Assembly (NCBI GenBank): GCA_963573305.1
Contig: OY754329.1
Span: forward strand, 131,179,422-131,243,421
Length of the DNA stretch: 64,000 bases
Source: Pyrrhosoma nymphula
Taxonomy: Eukaryota > Arthropoda > Insecta > Odonata > Coenagrionidae
Direction: 5' to 3'
Shown: positions 1 to 10,320 of the stretch, piece by piece
Layout of the letters: every line of letters starts with the position of its first letter
Numbering within the stretch: position 1 is the stretch's first letter
The notes under the pieces: generated by a model
What the model saw: the letters and a program-made list of their open reading frames with translations, nothing else
What the model was told of the DNA's origin: nothing
The model's database searches: none
Translations under genes and position numbers: made by a program

Positions 1-1329
1 ACATAAATATATTTGTATTCAATGGCTTAATTTAGTTGCACAATTCAACGTTACTATGTGCGTTGAGTATAATAATCAGGATTGGAGAGTAGGGTACAAC
101 CCAGTGGTTGACAACGTCTAAAGGAGCATTTGCAGCAGCAGCCATGTTTATTTGACCTAAGAATCCTCCGTCACCCGGATTGTGCCTTCAGCATAAAGGG
201 TAGCCATAATTATTGGTTTCGGTTGCAAAATAAAAAATCTATGGTGATTCATTGCGCACTTGCCGATTTTCATGCACGGATTTCGTTCAATGCACAGAAT
301 TGCCGCTCTTCTTTCGGGTAAGAAGCATGTAGTGACCTCATTATAATTTCCGCCATCTTAAAACAGATTGAAGTTTCAAAACAGATGGGTCTATATTTGA
401 ACCAGATTTATAGTTGGTTACCCGTCCGTAGGTTGGGTTACGATGAAAGTTGTGCGGTTCTTAGCGTAACCCGAGAAACACCCCGGGGAGATGCTCATGA
501 GATCGCTAGTGGGCATGTCTTTGGGCATCCAAGTCTATCCTTTGTCGTTTTTCATGCAAGGACTCATTTACTCGCAATGAAGACATTTCTCTTGCTTTAG
601 GAGATTGATTCGATAGGTTACTCTTCTTTCTGTTAGGCATGTTGATGGATATATTTTTAATTCCAAGGAGGGGAAACAGCAGTGAGTGAAAGTCTTGAAT
701 AGGCAAGTTGATGATTGAGTGCATGTAAGTTAACTGCACTTTAACACTTTTAAACACATATAAAAATACTCGTAACGTTTATGATGTGGGAATTCGTCTA
801 AAAACAGTTCGCAATCGTAATGAGAGGCAGTCGGTTCAACTACGTGTAATACATCTGAGTATTAAACGATAATAAACAGCGCCGTGTTTGTTGTAGCAAC
901 AGAGGCATCATTACCATGACTATTTTGCACGTTAACACTTTCCACGTTTGACTCCTTCATGTGTATCGTTTACTACGTAAGTGTTCTCTCTTATACATGC
1001 AGTGCCCCTATGAGAGCTACTTTGAGAATAGACATTGAAGAGTATACTTGTTGTAAATATGCATTGAAGATATCGATTACCCCCCGATGAAATCTATCAT
1101 GTGGCCCTTGGGACTCTGAGTCCATTTTCTTTCTACGTGCTATCATGGACCTGCAGGAAAACTTTAATGCCATAGGCGGGAATATCCTTTGAAAATCAAA
1201 TCTCTGGTTGTCAAAGAAATATGATATTGTTGATTTCAGATAAAAATGTGAGATATTTTAACAGAAAACATGATTTTCCGACAATGACTAAGCATAAAAG
1301 GAAATCAATTGCAAGAAATAGAAACTTCA
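1..1329. other. No recognised feature
   Basis: AT-rich sequence. Short open frames of 60-83 codons occur on both strands, but none resembles a family I know and none has convincing splice or start context. No repeat shared with the rest of the window was noticed. Confidence 0.5.
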
Positions 1330-1650
1330 TTTATTCATCCATCCGATAAAAAAAATTCCAGCCCTCTATCTTGAGTGAAAGTACTTTTTAAAAGCAAAAA
1401 ATGAAACCACTGAACCAAACCCAATGATAAGCATGGACCAAATGAGTGGCCTTAGGGGACCTTTAGTGCTTTTGAATATAGCTTATATTACCCACAGATA
1501 TACTTTCTATCTACATGCCAAATTTCAGCTCAATCGGTCCAGTAGTTTTTGCGTGATTGAGGAGCAAACATCCAAACAAACAAGCATACAAATATGCAAA
1601 CATACAAACATATAAACTTTCACATTTATAATGTTAAAAATTTTGTAGGA
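1330..1650 (-). mobile_element. Helitron 5' end fragment
   Basis: Read on the minus strand, this begins with TC (TCCTAC, complement of 1645-1650). It continues through a run of short A/T-rich, TTTG-rich repeats and then a block saying, in effect, cgcaaaaactactggaccg. That block is a hallmark near the 5' end of many arthropod Helitron-like elements (family knowledge). The base before TC is A, as expected for insertion between A and T. The inner part (about 1337-1440) resembles 37818-37900 of the better preserved Helitron in this window. No 3' hairpin plus CTAG was found to its left, so the downstream limit is uncertain. It is non-coding. Confidence 0.55.
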
Positions 1651-2625
1651 TTAAAGAACGTTAAATTAAACGGCTAAAGTCATTATACTACTCTCATCAT
1701 CAATACTTTCATCACCTCTTTATTGTTTATAATTGATTTAGATGTGAGTGATCATGTATTTATTCCGTATTTAGTTCAGAGTAAATGGAAATACATGGAA
1801 TCTCGACTTCAACAATCAGCATGGTAGTTGTGGGGACGATACATCCAAAACATAAAAATTTAGCTAAAAATCAACATATTGTGTTAGAGTTTTCACAATT
1901 TTCACTGGAAAACGAAATTTGGTTTCAAAAATAAATATCCCTATTCAATGTTATTTCTATTGGTATCCCACCCAATTTTGTACGACCATTATTTATAATT
2001 AAATTTTGCGAAAGAGAAAGTTCTGCAACGAAACGAAAAATCACCTTTTCGTGTATTTCTTTTTCCTTCGTATATTTCTTATGGAGGTATCTGACAAATA
2101 TATAAATATATACACCACGGTGATCATTACGATAGATGATGTTGAAACATGAGCTTTCAACTTTTACCCTTAACGACAGACAAAACTACTGAAAGCATAC
2201 GACTATTTTTTGTCGTTTCCTTCCTCGAAATCGACTTCGTTGATAAGAAAATACTCTTTCAACATAAAATCGACGATATTTCCTTATTTCAAACAAAAAA
2301 ATCCAAAATATATTGTTTATGAAGATAACGCTAGCTTTAAACAAATCGAAAGATCGATTTTCAATTTCTGAAAGGGAAAAGTCTAATTGGAATCATTAAA
2401 CATTAACTCATTAAAAATTTTCAAATCAAATTCCCGCAGATATTTTTACTGTCAAATGCTCGATAATGAGTGCAATGCACTTGATCAATATCCATTTCTG
2501 CAGGTTTCACTAGCAGAAATCCATCTCTAACTCGTAATAGTATTATCTAATCGTAATTTTAACCATGAATGTATATCCTAACGCATGTTATATCATGGAA
2601 CCCTGATAGCCCTCACAAATTATTT
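1651..2625. other. No recognised feature
   Basis: AT-rich intergenic-like sequence with poly-A and poly-T runs. No open frame, tRNA-like segment or repeat match was found. Confidence 0.5.
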
Positions 2626-3094
2626 CTAAAACCCTTGCCACTGGTTTGTTTCAAAATTGATACGATGTTCGGCAGCATGATTACCGCTTATGAAGAGTAG
2701 ACGGCAATTAGTATCGACAGCCTTCAATCTTGGGAACCTCGCAGTAATAGCAAAGTAAACATTTCCATCCTTTAAGCTATCTTGAATGTCCGCTGCTGTT
2801 CCCTTCGCAATGAAAGCATTCGGGGCACAACTTTGGGTCCGTCGCGAAATATCGGCGAGGAGTTCAGTCTCCATTTTTAAAATGCTCATTAATCAATTAG
2901 TATGTCCACTTCAGCGATCAATACATTCCCTTTGATTCTCGACCGTCGGGAACGATGGGCAGGTCGGAAGTTTCGGCCACCAAAAGCGTTCCAAGGAGTG
3001 CTTGGCTGTCCATTACCTTGCCATAAATTGATAAAGTTCCATTGAATCCGGAAAATGCTACGTTTTCGCTCTGAACGAACGCATAAAAGTTCAT
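2626..3094 (-). pseudogene. Unrecognised coding-like stretch, broken by frameshifts
   Basis: Two minus-strand frames lie end to end. The upstream frame starts at ATG (3094-3092) and runs 58 codons to a stop at 2918. It has a protein-like composition with segments such as SENVAFSGFNGTLSIYGK and LLVAETSDLPIVPDG. A short third-frame piece (VLIAEVDILID) bridges to the second frame, 87 codons ending at 2626, with SRRTQSCAPNAFIAKG, DGNVYFAITARFPRLKAVD and GNHAAEHRINFE. The pieces read as about 155 residues of one protein interrupted by two single-base shifts. I do not recognise the family. GC and codon use look more coding than the flanks. It could be a decayed host gene, an old integrated viral gene or a transposon accessory gene. 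No signal peptide or membrane segment is obvious. Confidence 0.4.
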
Positions 3095-5516
3095 AAAAAT
3101 GCGGTTGAATCCTACTGAGAGCCTACTTCAAAATAAACTTCAAATACATGTTGAAAAGTGCACCTCCGATAACGGTGAAGATAGACAACTTTTCAATAAA
3201 TTAACCAATATCGAAATAACTCACATCCACATTGTTTATTTCCGCGACCCCATACACATAGATATGGCAGCGTAATTTATAAATTAATACATGTGATATT
3301 CACAATTTTTTACGACCTTGTTAGAAGCATATTATGATGCATAAGGCACTGAAATATCTCATCGAAGTATCCCTTGCATCATCATTGAATTATATTTCCG
3401 AGCAAACGTTCCGCGGAATCACGCATACCAAACTGGAAAACGGTGACCTTTTCAAAATAGATTTGCCGCCTCGGGAGTGTTTATTTCTAATTGTGCGGAG
3501 TAGCTTTTGGGTTTGGGTTTGCAGTCACTAAAATCCTGCAAAGCATTATAATAATGCAAATTGTAATGACATGCGAAATCACAAATTAAGAAAATTATAT
3601 ACGGGAAAATAAACTTCAAAATAATTCAATATTTTAATTAGACATACACCCTGTTAATAATGATTCGTGAATTTGTTTTCAACTCATTCGTAGATTGCGG
3701 GAAAAGTGAGCGATATTTAAAGCATATGTACTAATTGACTGCTTCGTCTGCTATTAGTCGGTGATTCAACACTTCGGATGAGTAACCATTATTTTATCGC
3801 GTATTGATTTCCTATATTGATGGTTAATTAATTTTGAAAATGCGTCATATAAATAATAAGCAAACCACAAAAGGCTTTCAACCTGAAAGAAAAAATGAAT
3901 TTAAAAATCAAATGATAACTATTTAGCATAATCACGATTGCCAACCAGGTGAGGATATGCGCTATGGTGAGGATTCAAATTTAATTGAGGACGTTTGAGC
4001 ATGAGATCATGCTTTTAAATTAATTACGGCACACTATTTCTCTGTACCACATATGTTCAAGAGATTTACTTGGAAATGTCGAAGCCATTCACCAATAATA
4101 AATTCTGGCAGTCATAATACGAGCAGTCCAATGATGATTCATTGAGCGCATGTAATGAGTGTTACTTTTTAGTTTATGTACGCTGACTACATGTCAATTA
4201 ATGTCGTCACTTCTTCAGGGGAGAAATCACGGAACATAAAAACTCGCACGATTGCAAGTATCACCATTTCATCCATGTCGACAGAGGTTGCAAAACCCGA
4301 TCACCGATCAAATGACAAACTTAAGAGTGAGTCACATATCCATGGAAATCATATGAAAACTCATATATTAAAAATACAATGAAACGTCACGGTTATTTTG
4401 TTTTTGAGACACAAAAACTTGTAATATACATGTATTGCGAGCATTATAGGATGATGAGAACCCCTAACACAGCTTTATATAGCCTTCATCAAAGTATCTT
4501 CGCGTTTGAAGTGTCCCATCATTATAAATATATTTTATTTACCGTATGGGACATACCATGCCAAAGCAACGACAAAAATGCAAATAATTGCCCTTACTAT
4601 CTGAAATTTGCACGAAATATTTTTGCATTTTACTTATAAGGCCCTTAGTTTGTATATACAATATTTATGAAAAAGATTCAGTTTGAGTGGAGATACGGGG
4701 GTATGAAAAATTCGGCATTTGTAAAAACATGTCCCAGAAGTTTCCCATTTATTTTTAAAACTAAGAAAGCTAGATAGTTCCGGTAAAAAAACAGTTTGTA
4801 CAAAACACATTAGTGCATCATATTCAATAGTCAAATTTGAAAATTTAAAATTTTTGGATATATTTTTTCAACGTACCCCACCTTTGATCCATCTCAAATT
4901 TTAGAATCTTATATTTCTTTGTTTTGGTAAAGAACCTGCAAAGTTTCTTCAATGCTATATTTCATATAAGGGAGAAAACAATTTTTGTTTATGGCATGCA
5001 CTTCACCGTGTCCACGCCCATCTGGTTGAGTAGCAGTTAGGCCTTTCGTTACTTGCCAATGGAGGGAGAAATGCACTAGTTTGTAAATCACTTTGCAACA
5101 CAACAGAGCACTTGCTTTCCATTCGTATCAGATCCTGCGCACTAGGCAGCGCACTTCAAAACAGGTTGGTAATAGAGCTTATGTGCTTCAAAAATTAAAA
5201 GAACATCGATAACCACATTCAAGATTGTGGCTTGCGCGTTCATTTTAAGTAAAGGCATCAAACATGGATAATGTACATTTTTTTATTAATCTTTGGTGAA
5301 AAGCGTACGTTTTTAAACACGTATTTTGAACGATTTCACACAAAAATTATGCACATTTTTTTACACAAAAATTATGCATAAAAACGGGCTATGAATGTTG
5401 TGTACCTATAGAATGCTACCTGATGGTAGCCAATCAAACGTTTCGCCAGCGCACATCGTTCTTTTAATTGTCGTTCGTGTGCGCTAATGAGTACCGGCCT
5501 ACACTGACTTCAACAC
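3095..5516. other. No recognised gene; small direct repeats
   Basis: A 65-codon open frame at 3334-3531 (+) is the only other protein-like reading here, and I could not link it to a family. A 16-base unit, acacaaaaattatgca, is repeated directly near 5338-5380. Otherwise the sequence is AT-rich with nothing supported. Confidence 0.45.
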
Positions 5517-5765
5517 GTTGAATGGAAAGATCCATGGTGCATAAAGACAGACGAAGAAGTGCTTCGAAGGGTTGTTGAGGAAATTAGGTTATTGGTGGAG
5601 AATGGGAATAGGCAGAGCATGTTGGTGGAACAAATAAACAAGTAAATAAGGACGGGATAAGTCAGATATGTTGGATGTGATGAAGTGAGATTAAAGTTTA
5701 AGGAGCTGATGAGAGAAATGGAGAGAGGGTAAGTTTAAGAATTGACCATGAGGGTGGAAAAGACC
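5517..5765 (+). mobile_element. LINE fragment, C-terminal tail of reverse transcriptase ORF
   Basis: The + frame beginning VEWKD continues TDEEVLRRVVEEIRLLVENG and then NRQSMLVEQ. This fits the conserved stretch after the polymerase thumb in RTE-like insect LINEs (W.D..TNEEVL.RV.E.R.LL). Stops and frame changes follow, and a degraded continuation reaches about 5765. It is a dead fragment with no 5' end. The match rests on remembered family pattern, so clade assignment is tentative. Confidence 0.45.
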
Positions 5766-5879
5766 AAAAAAACCTATGATAGAAACGAATTGACGAAAAT
5801 TACGAATTTATTACTGATTATGATTGTGAATCTGTGAAATCGCATTGGCTACCGTCGCTATCGCTTCCACGGGCTATAT

Positions 5880-6275
5880 CTCACGGACATAGCATATCGC
5901 AGCATCGCATAGCCAGCCCCCAGTTACCTCTCTCCTATCCATCCGTATGGAGCGAAGGCTCGCAACCGGTCGATGGGTTTTTCCCCCGGATTATCTCCTG
6001 CTCCTCCCCCCCCTACTTTGACCCACCCTCCCCGGCCCCCGTTACGGCGCCCCCATCCGCCCCTCAACAGCCAAAGGGGTCGCCGCTTCGGGATGAGCGA
6101 CCCGCACGCACTGCCACTGGCCGCGGCTGTGAAACCCAAGTGAAGGGGAGCGGGGAAGAGATATAGGGTCCATCTCCCATAGAGGTAGATGGAGAGGGAG
6201 TGACGTCATAAACATATAACCTACGCACGATTGAGGGCGCGCGCACTACCCATGCCAACGCATTGGCCGCGGGGC
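5880..6275. promoter_or_regulatory. GC- and CpG-rich block, possible promoter or enhancer
   Basis: This block stands out from its AT-rich surroundings. It has C-rich runs near 6005-6050, many CpG dinucleotides, a CRE-type octamer TGACGTCA at 6201-6208 and two ATTGGC boxes nearby. Overlapping open frames of 71-111 codons on both strands are explained by the lack of A/T-rich stop codons, not by coding. No transcript start or TATA box can be assigned. Confidence 0.3.
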
Positions 6276-6836
6276 CGAGGCCCATTGTTGTGACGTAGGA
6301 CACGGTGAGTTGCTTTTGAATGCATCCAAAACAAGACATCCGTACTGTCTGTAAAACAAATAGACGAGAAACCCGAGTTTGAAATACTGTATCTTCCAAA
6401 TTAGGAAACGGAATTTAACGCGGTGAAATGCATCCAAAAGTTTGTTCATTTCTACGCTAATTGATATACATAAGATATTTTGTGCCACCTTAGCTAAACT
6501 TTTACGAAATTTCGCCAATAAAATGTCACTGTTTTTGGTGCGTATAAATTAATGGCCCATGTTATGTATTCCGTTACTTCTAATGTTATTAACTTGCGAT
6601 TTTGAAGTGAGAAATCCAGGTTTTTTCTTCACAGTTTACTTAAAATAATTACTTTTTAATACAAATATTGCATAATTTGTTGTAAAAAGTGTAAACATCT
6701 GCTAATTTCGAAGTGAATGGATTGATTGAAACTTGAGTGGGACCATTGTGAGCTCGATCTGCCATTCTAGATCCAGTACAGATCCATTCTAGAACCAGCA
6801 TTACGGACACTTAGACGAAAATAGATAAATATTACC
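6276..6836. other. No recognised feature
   Basis: AT-rich sequence. A short direct repeat of catt/ccatTCTAGA type lies around 6760-6795. No gene or known repeat was seen. Confidence 0.45.
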
Positions 6837-6992
6837 ATATTAAATGAAAGGAAAACTTTGTTCTATTCCACCAATTTATTCTCCGGTACAACTAGTTTCG
6901 ACGCAGAGGCGTCATGAAGCCGCTGCGTCGAAACTAGTTGTACCGGAGAATATATTGGTGGAATAGAACAAAGTTTCCCTTTCATTTAATAT
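6837..6992. repeat. 156-bp near-perfect palindrome with hammerhead-like arms
   Basis: The two arms (about 70 bp each) are almost exact reverse complements, running from ATATTAAATG at 6837 to CATTTAATAT at 6992, with the centre near 6911-6920. Each arm, read outward, contains a short hairpin (GACGC, loop, GCGTC) followed at once by GAAAC and the self-complementary hexamer ACTAGT. This resembles the stem II, GAAA, minimal stem III order of a type I hammerhead. The CTGANGA element is degraded here. The rest of each arm (ACCGGAGAATAAATTGG, then tatt/gaac repeats) resembles the flank seen at other Penelope-like termini in this window. Confidence 0.7.
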
Positions 6993-7789
6993 ATAATGAA
7001 CTTCCACAAAGTTGAGCCTGAGACGATGGGAAAATATTACCATTTTGGTCCACATAAATTTTTATTTGTATTAACTTTGCGCGTACCGTATCAATAGCTT
7101 GCTGGTAGTATGCTAGCTGGTACTAGCTGTACGGAATCCAGTATGGTTGGAACCGTCCTCTAAGGTTTCACGCGATCATTGAATTTGTACTAACGAGGAA
7201 GCGGTATTTGATTTGCGATTTGTACTAGCGGTATTTTCATTCATATCGTTGCGCATTTCTACTATAAATTTAATGTAACCAATCGGGAGACCAAAACAAC
7301 TGCCGGGACATATTATTGGTTGATTGTCGGGGCAATTGCTGATTTCATGGCCAGAAAACTACAGAAAGTATATATATATATGGCCCTCATTTTAGAGAAA
7401 AATATCGCAAAGCGATGGTAAAAGTTAACGTGATGATCGATGGCTTCTAGGTTCGACTGGGAACTAGTAGAAAACTAGTACTGCGTCGAGTATGCAATCA
7501 AGTAGCTCAGCGAGTATGAAAGCGGTTATGCTTGTTATTCAGCTAGCTGGTTCAGTATGTATTGCATTATGCTGGAAAGCTATCGTAATATCGAGGATCC
7601 CTGAACTTGTTCTGGATTAAGTTTTGTGTGAAACAGGCTTTGCTTTCTAAAGAGGCAAGTGAATAGTGAGGCTATTTTGTAAAAAAATGTTGTATTTCAC
7701 ACATATGCATACCCATCATGCCGTGCACTTTCGGCGTAGGCAGTCAAAAGAGTTTAATTATTTGTGTTAGGCCGATAAAACTGGCTCTT
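6993..7789. other. No gene; GCTAG/CTAGT-rich stretch
   Basis: Between about 7095 and 7580 the words GCTAG, TACTAG and ACTAGT recur unusually often, with cagctagctgg and gctagctggta variants. No unit period is clear, so it may be a decayed tandem array. No open frame of interest was seen. Confidence 0.35.
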
Positions 7790-8075
7790 TTGTAGTAATT
7801 TATTCAGTACTGCTCTATTCTTGCATATGTGCCTCTTTTCCTTCAGTTTAACTCACTTAATGCTTCATACACCCCCTACTGTTCATAAGATTCCTAATAT
7901 TCCGTCTTATAAGAGTATCTTCCACCACATTCACCCATATCATTCTAGGTGTGCATCTTCCTCACATGCCCTTCACTCCTCTATCATACATATGCTTCGT
8001 TATTCGACTCTAATACATTCTCTTGACATGAACAAACCAATGAAGCACGCTCCTTTCATACATGCCTGTGCTCCT
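7790..8075 (-). mobile_element. LINE fragment, C-terminal tail of reverse transcriptase ORF
   Basis: The minus strand reads HWFVHVKRMY, then YDRGVKG, then MIWVNVVEDTLIRRNIRNL, with stops between. This is the conserved LINE tail W.GHV.RM ... IYD.GV.G.RGRGRPR..W..VV.D.L..R.I..L. It is a truncated, stop-ridden copy. Close relatives of the same stretch lie at 18900-19130, 56600-56770 and 60640-60960. It faces the + strand fragment at 8165-8345 head to head. Confidence 0.65.
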
Positions 8076-8164
8076 TTCATACAACTGATATCTTTGCTTC
8101 CTGAGACAAAAATGTATTCCTTTATATGCTCCGCATACTAAATACAGCTTCCCTTTCAGCAGTT

Positions 8165-8345
8165 TCACACCATTACATGGGGTAGGAGCCTGGACGCTGG
8201 GGAAGGAAGATGAGAATAGACTGGAGGCGTTAGAGATGTGGGCGTGGAAGACAATGGATAAATTACCATGGACGGAAATGAAGATGATTGAGGAGGGGCT
8301 TGTCATGGTGGTTTAAGAGAGGAGAGTACTGAATAAGAATAGAGG
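8165..8345 (+). mobile_element. LINE fragment, thumb region of reverse transcriptase
   Basis: The + frame gives GAWTLGKEDENRLEALEMW and continues AWKTMDKLPWTEMKM, then after degraded codons RVLNKNRGK. This is the well-known LINE stretch GSETWTL.KED..RLEA.EMW.WRRMEK..W. One in-frame stop and a shift show it is dead. It is on the opposite strand to the neighbouring fragment at 7790-8075, so the two are separate insertions or an inverted rearrangement. Confidence 0.7.
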
Positions 8346-8489
8346 GAAGCCGAGCGGGTTGTAAACTTTCGAACCTTAATTAATCGGTGAAACGCCTACA
8401 ATAATAAGTGAGGAAAAAAACATCTGATTTACGCATATTTTTTCTGAAATGGTTCATTCCTCTCACAAAATGCAAATAAAAGTTTTAGG

Positions 8490-9175
8490 TGGGTTTTCTG
8501 TAAAATGACTTAAATGTCATCTAATTCTTATTACAGTTGCTTAAGGTAGGTTTACACTGGCAGGTTTATTGCGCAATTACTCTCAGCAAGTGACTTTGAC
8601 TTAAGTTATGCGTGTAAACGGCTCTGCAAGTTGGCTTGAAGAACTTTTAAAAGTTTCGGCAAGTCACATGCAGCCGCGTGTTGTCGCGAATGTAAACAGC
8701 AACCTATCTGTCTTTGCACTAACTTGTAAAAAATTCTTCGTCTGATAATGAGTAAGATACCCCTTACAAGCTCTTGCAAAAGAAACTTGATGCAGCAACT
8801 TGCCTCCGTAAATCCAACCTTATAGAAAGACGTGACCTTTTTTTAATGTGAATTATATAATCGTACTTTTACGCACTACGGTTTTCTAAAAAATGAACAT
8901 AAAATTGGTGTAAAATGGTGAAAATTGTGTTAAATGCAGGAAAAGGTGACACACAGGTAAAAAAAATATTTTTCTATCTAATGTAATACCATTTCCGCAA
9001 AGAACAGCTTAAAAGAAGCAAATAGTCCAAGGAAACTGAATGGCAATGAAGTTTAGACAACGATCTATCTTCATCTTTGGTGATGTTAGCAAATAACTAT
9101 GATTTCAAACACGTTAGTTCATTTGAAATAGCGCTACAATCGACTCCTATGGGTTGGAAAAAGTGGTAATTATAA
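8490..9175 (+). repeat. Dispersed repeat family A, copy 1 (interrupted)
   Basis: The left part (8495-8540, with AAATGACTTAAATGTCAT) and right part (about 8885-9170, with TATTTTTCTATCTAATGTA and later AGCGCTACAATCGACTCC) align in order with 16190-16640 and 28060-28545. The 283-bp TIR element at 8541-8823 sits between them, so the family A copy predates it. Family A has no coding capacity that I can see, and its class is unknown. Confidence 0.55.
8541..8823. mobile_element. Small TIR element (MITE-like) inserted in repeat A
   Basis: Its ends are imperfect inverted repeats of about 25-30 bp. The left end reads AAGGTAGGTTTACACTGGC; the right end, complemented, reads AAGGTTGGATTTACGGAGGC. The flanks read TTAA on the left and TTAT on the right, which could be a decayed TTAA-type target duplication. 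It has no open frame, so it is non-autonomous. Superfamily is not assigned. Confidence 0.6.
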
Positions 9176-9859
9176 TTAAAATCGTCAAATAACCTGTATT
9201 TACTTTGTGTCATAATGTCGTTACCTAATATCTAAAGATTGGCATCATTGAAAGAAATATTATTTAAAACAAAAATAGGTAAATAGTTTAATGTTGGCTT
9301 TTTTCTTACTCATACAGTTTGGGCATAGGGACTGACGGAATTGCGATATCTCGTATGGATCACTACCAGCGCCAATTATTTCAGGCAAATGGAAAATAAT
9401 TATGCGTCAAAAAGAAAAAGATTTTATACTTTAGTGATAAACCTTTCATGATTGTGGAGAAATGCAGTAATTATTCCGTTTGTTGTAAAACGTTTATCAG
9501 TCCCTACTTTAAATGCACCAGGGATCACACGAGACATCGCCATCGCAACCGTAAGTAAACGAGAAAAATGGCCGAGAAAGTATACTGCGAAAACGCCAAG
9601 AAAAGGAGTGGACGGCATTATTGTGCTGCAAGCTGGTGCCTTTATATTTCAGGATTCTGAGTGGATTATGAAATTACTTTTTTAAGTTTCCCCTGAGAAA
9701 TAAATAGGTAATTTCCTAATAAAAACTGCCGGATATTCAATTAAAGAGTACATGTCGCGCTATTACCGCTGACAGCGCCTGGCCGCTAGAGTCCTCTGGG
9801 TAAAATGTATAACCATTGGAGTGATGTGAGTGTCAGACTCTAGGCCTGGACGGTTCCTC
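9176..9859. other. No recognised feature
   Basis: AT-rich. Overlapping open frames on both strands at 9424-9685 (64 and 77 codons) are not recognisable and look incidental. Confidence 0.45.
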
Positions 9860-10320
9860 CTTAAAAACGCGGTTGTTCACTTCGTACGCTGTTTTCTCTC
9901 TCTCTCTCACTCACGCTTTGACAATCGTCCGAGTTGACTTCTTCGTCTTTAACTCCCAGCCTCGTCGCGAGGGGTAGTGCACGGTGGCAGCCACCATTCC
10001 CTTCCCGTCGAGATGCCCCCGTCGCGACGCGTCGGTCACTCCACAGAGCGACCGGCCCGTCGACGTCGTCCACCACTCCCCGTGCCAATGGGAAACATCG
10101 AAGCTGAGCAAACACGCTAACCCTTAGGGGACGCATGGAGCAAGGAATATTGTTCCTGAGGGGGCAAGAGGGGAAAGATGAGAGGAGGAATCTAGAAGGA
10201 ACGGCAGGAGAGGGAACTGCAAGGGAAGGGTTTTTCTGAAAAGTGAAAGAAAGTACGAGAATCGGGATTAAAGAGATGAAAAAGAAGCTGTTTCCGCGGC
10301 TCCAAAGGAGGTGTGGAAGT
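9860..10320. promoter_or_regulatory. CpG-rich block followed by purine-rich tract
   Basis: 9890-10130 is markedly CpG-rich (for example CGTCGCGACGCGTCGG near 10018-10033) and is preceded by a CT microsatellite (9895-9910). 10138-10315 is strongly purine-rich on the + strand. A minus-strand open frame of 91 codons spans the CpG part, but I do not recognise it. A promoter-proximal region or unmethylated CpG island is possible; no start site can be named. Confidence 0.25.

Noticed and set aside
6201..6208. TGACGTCA octamer as a CRE; also at 45565-45572 and 49253-49260
   Set aside because: A palindromic octamer is expected by chance in 64 kb, and the other copies lie in featureless sequence; only the first is mentioned because it is in a CpG-rich block.
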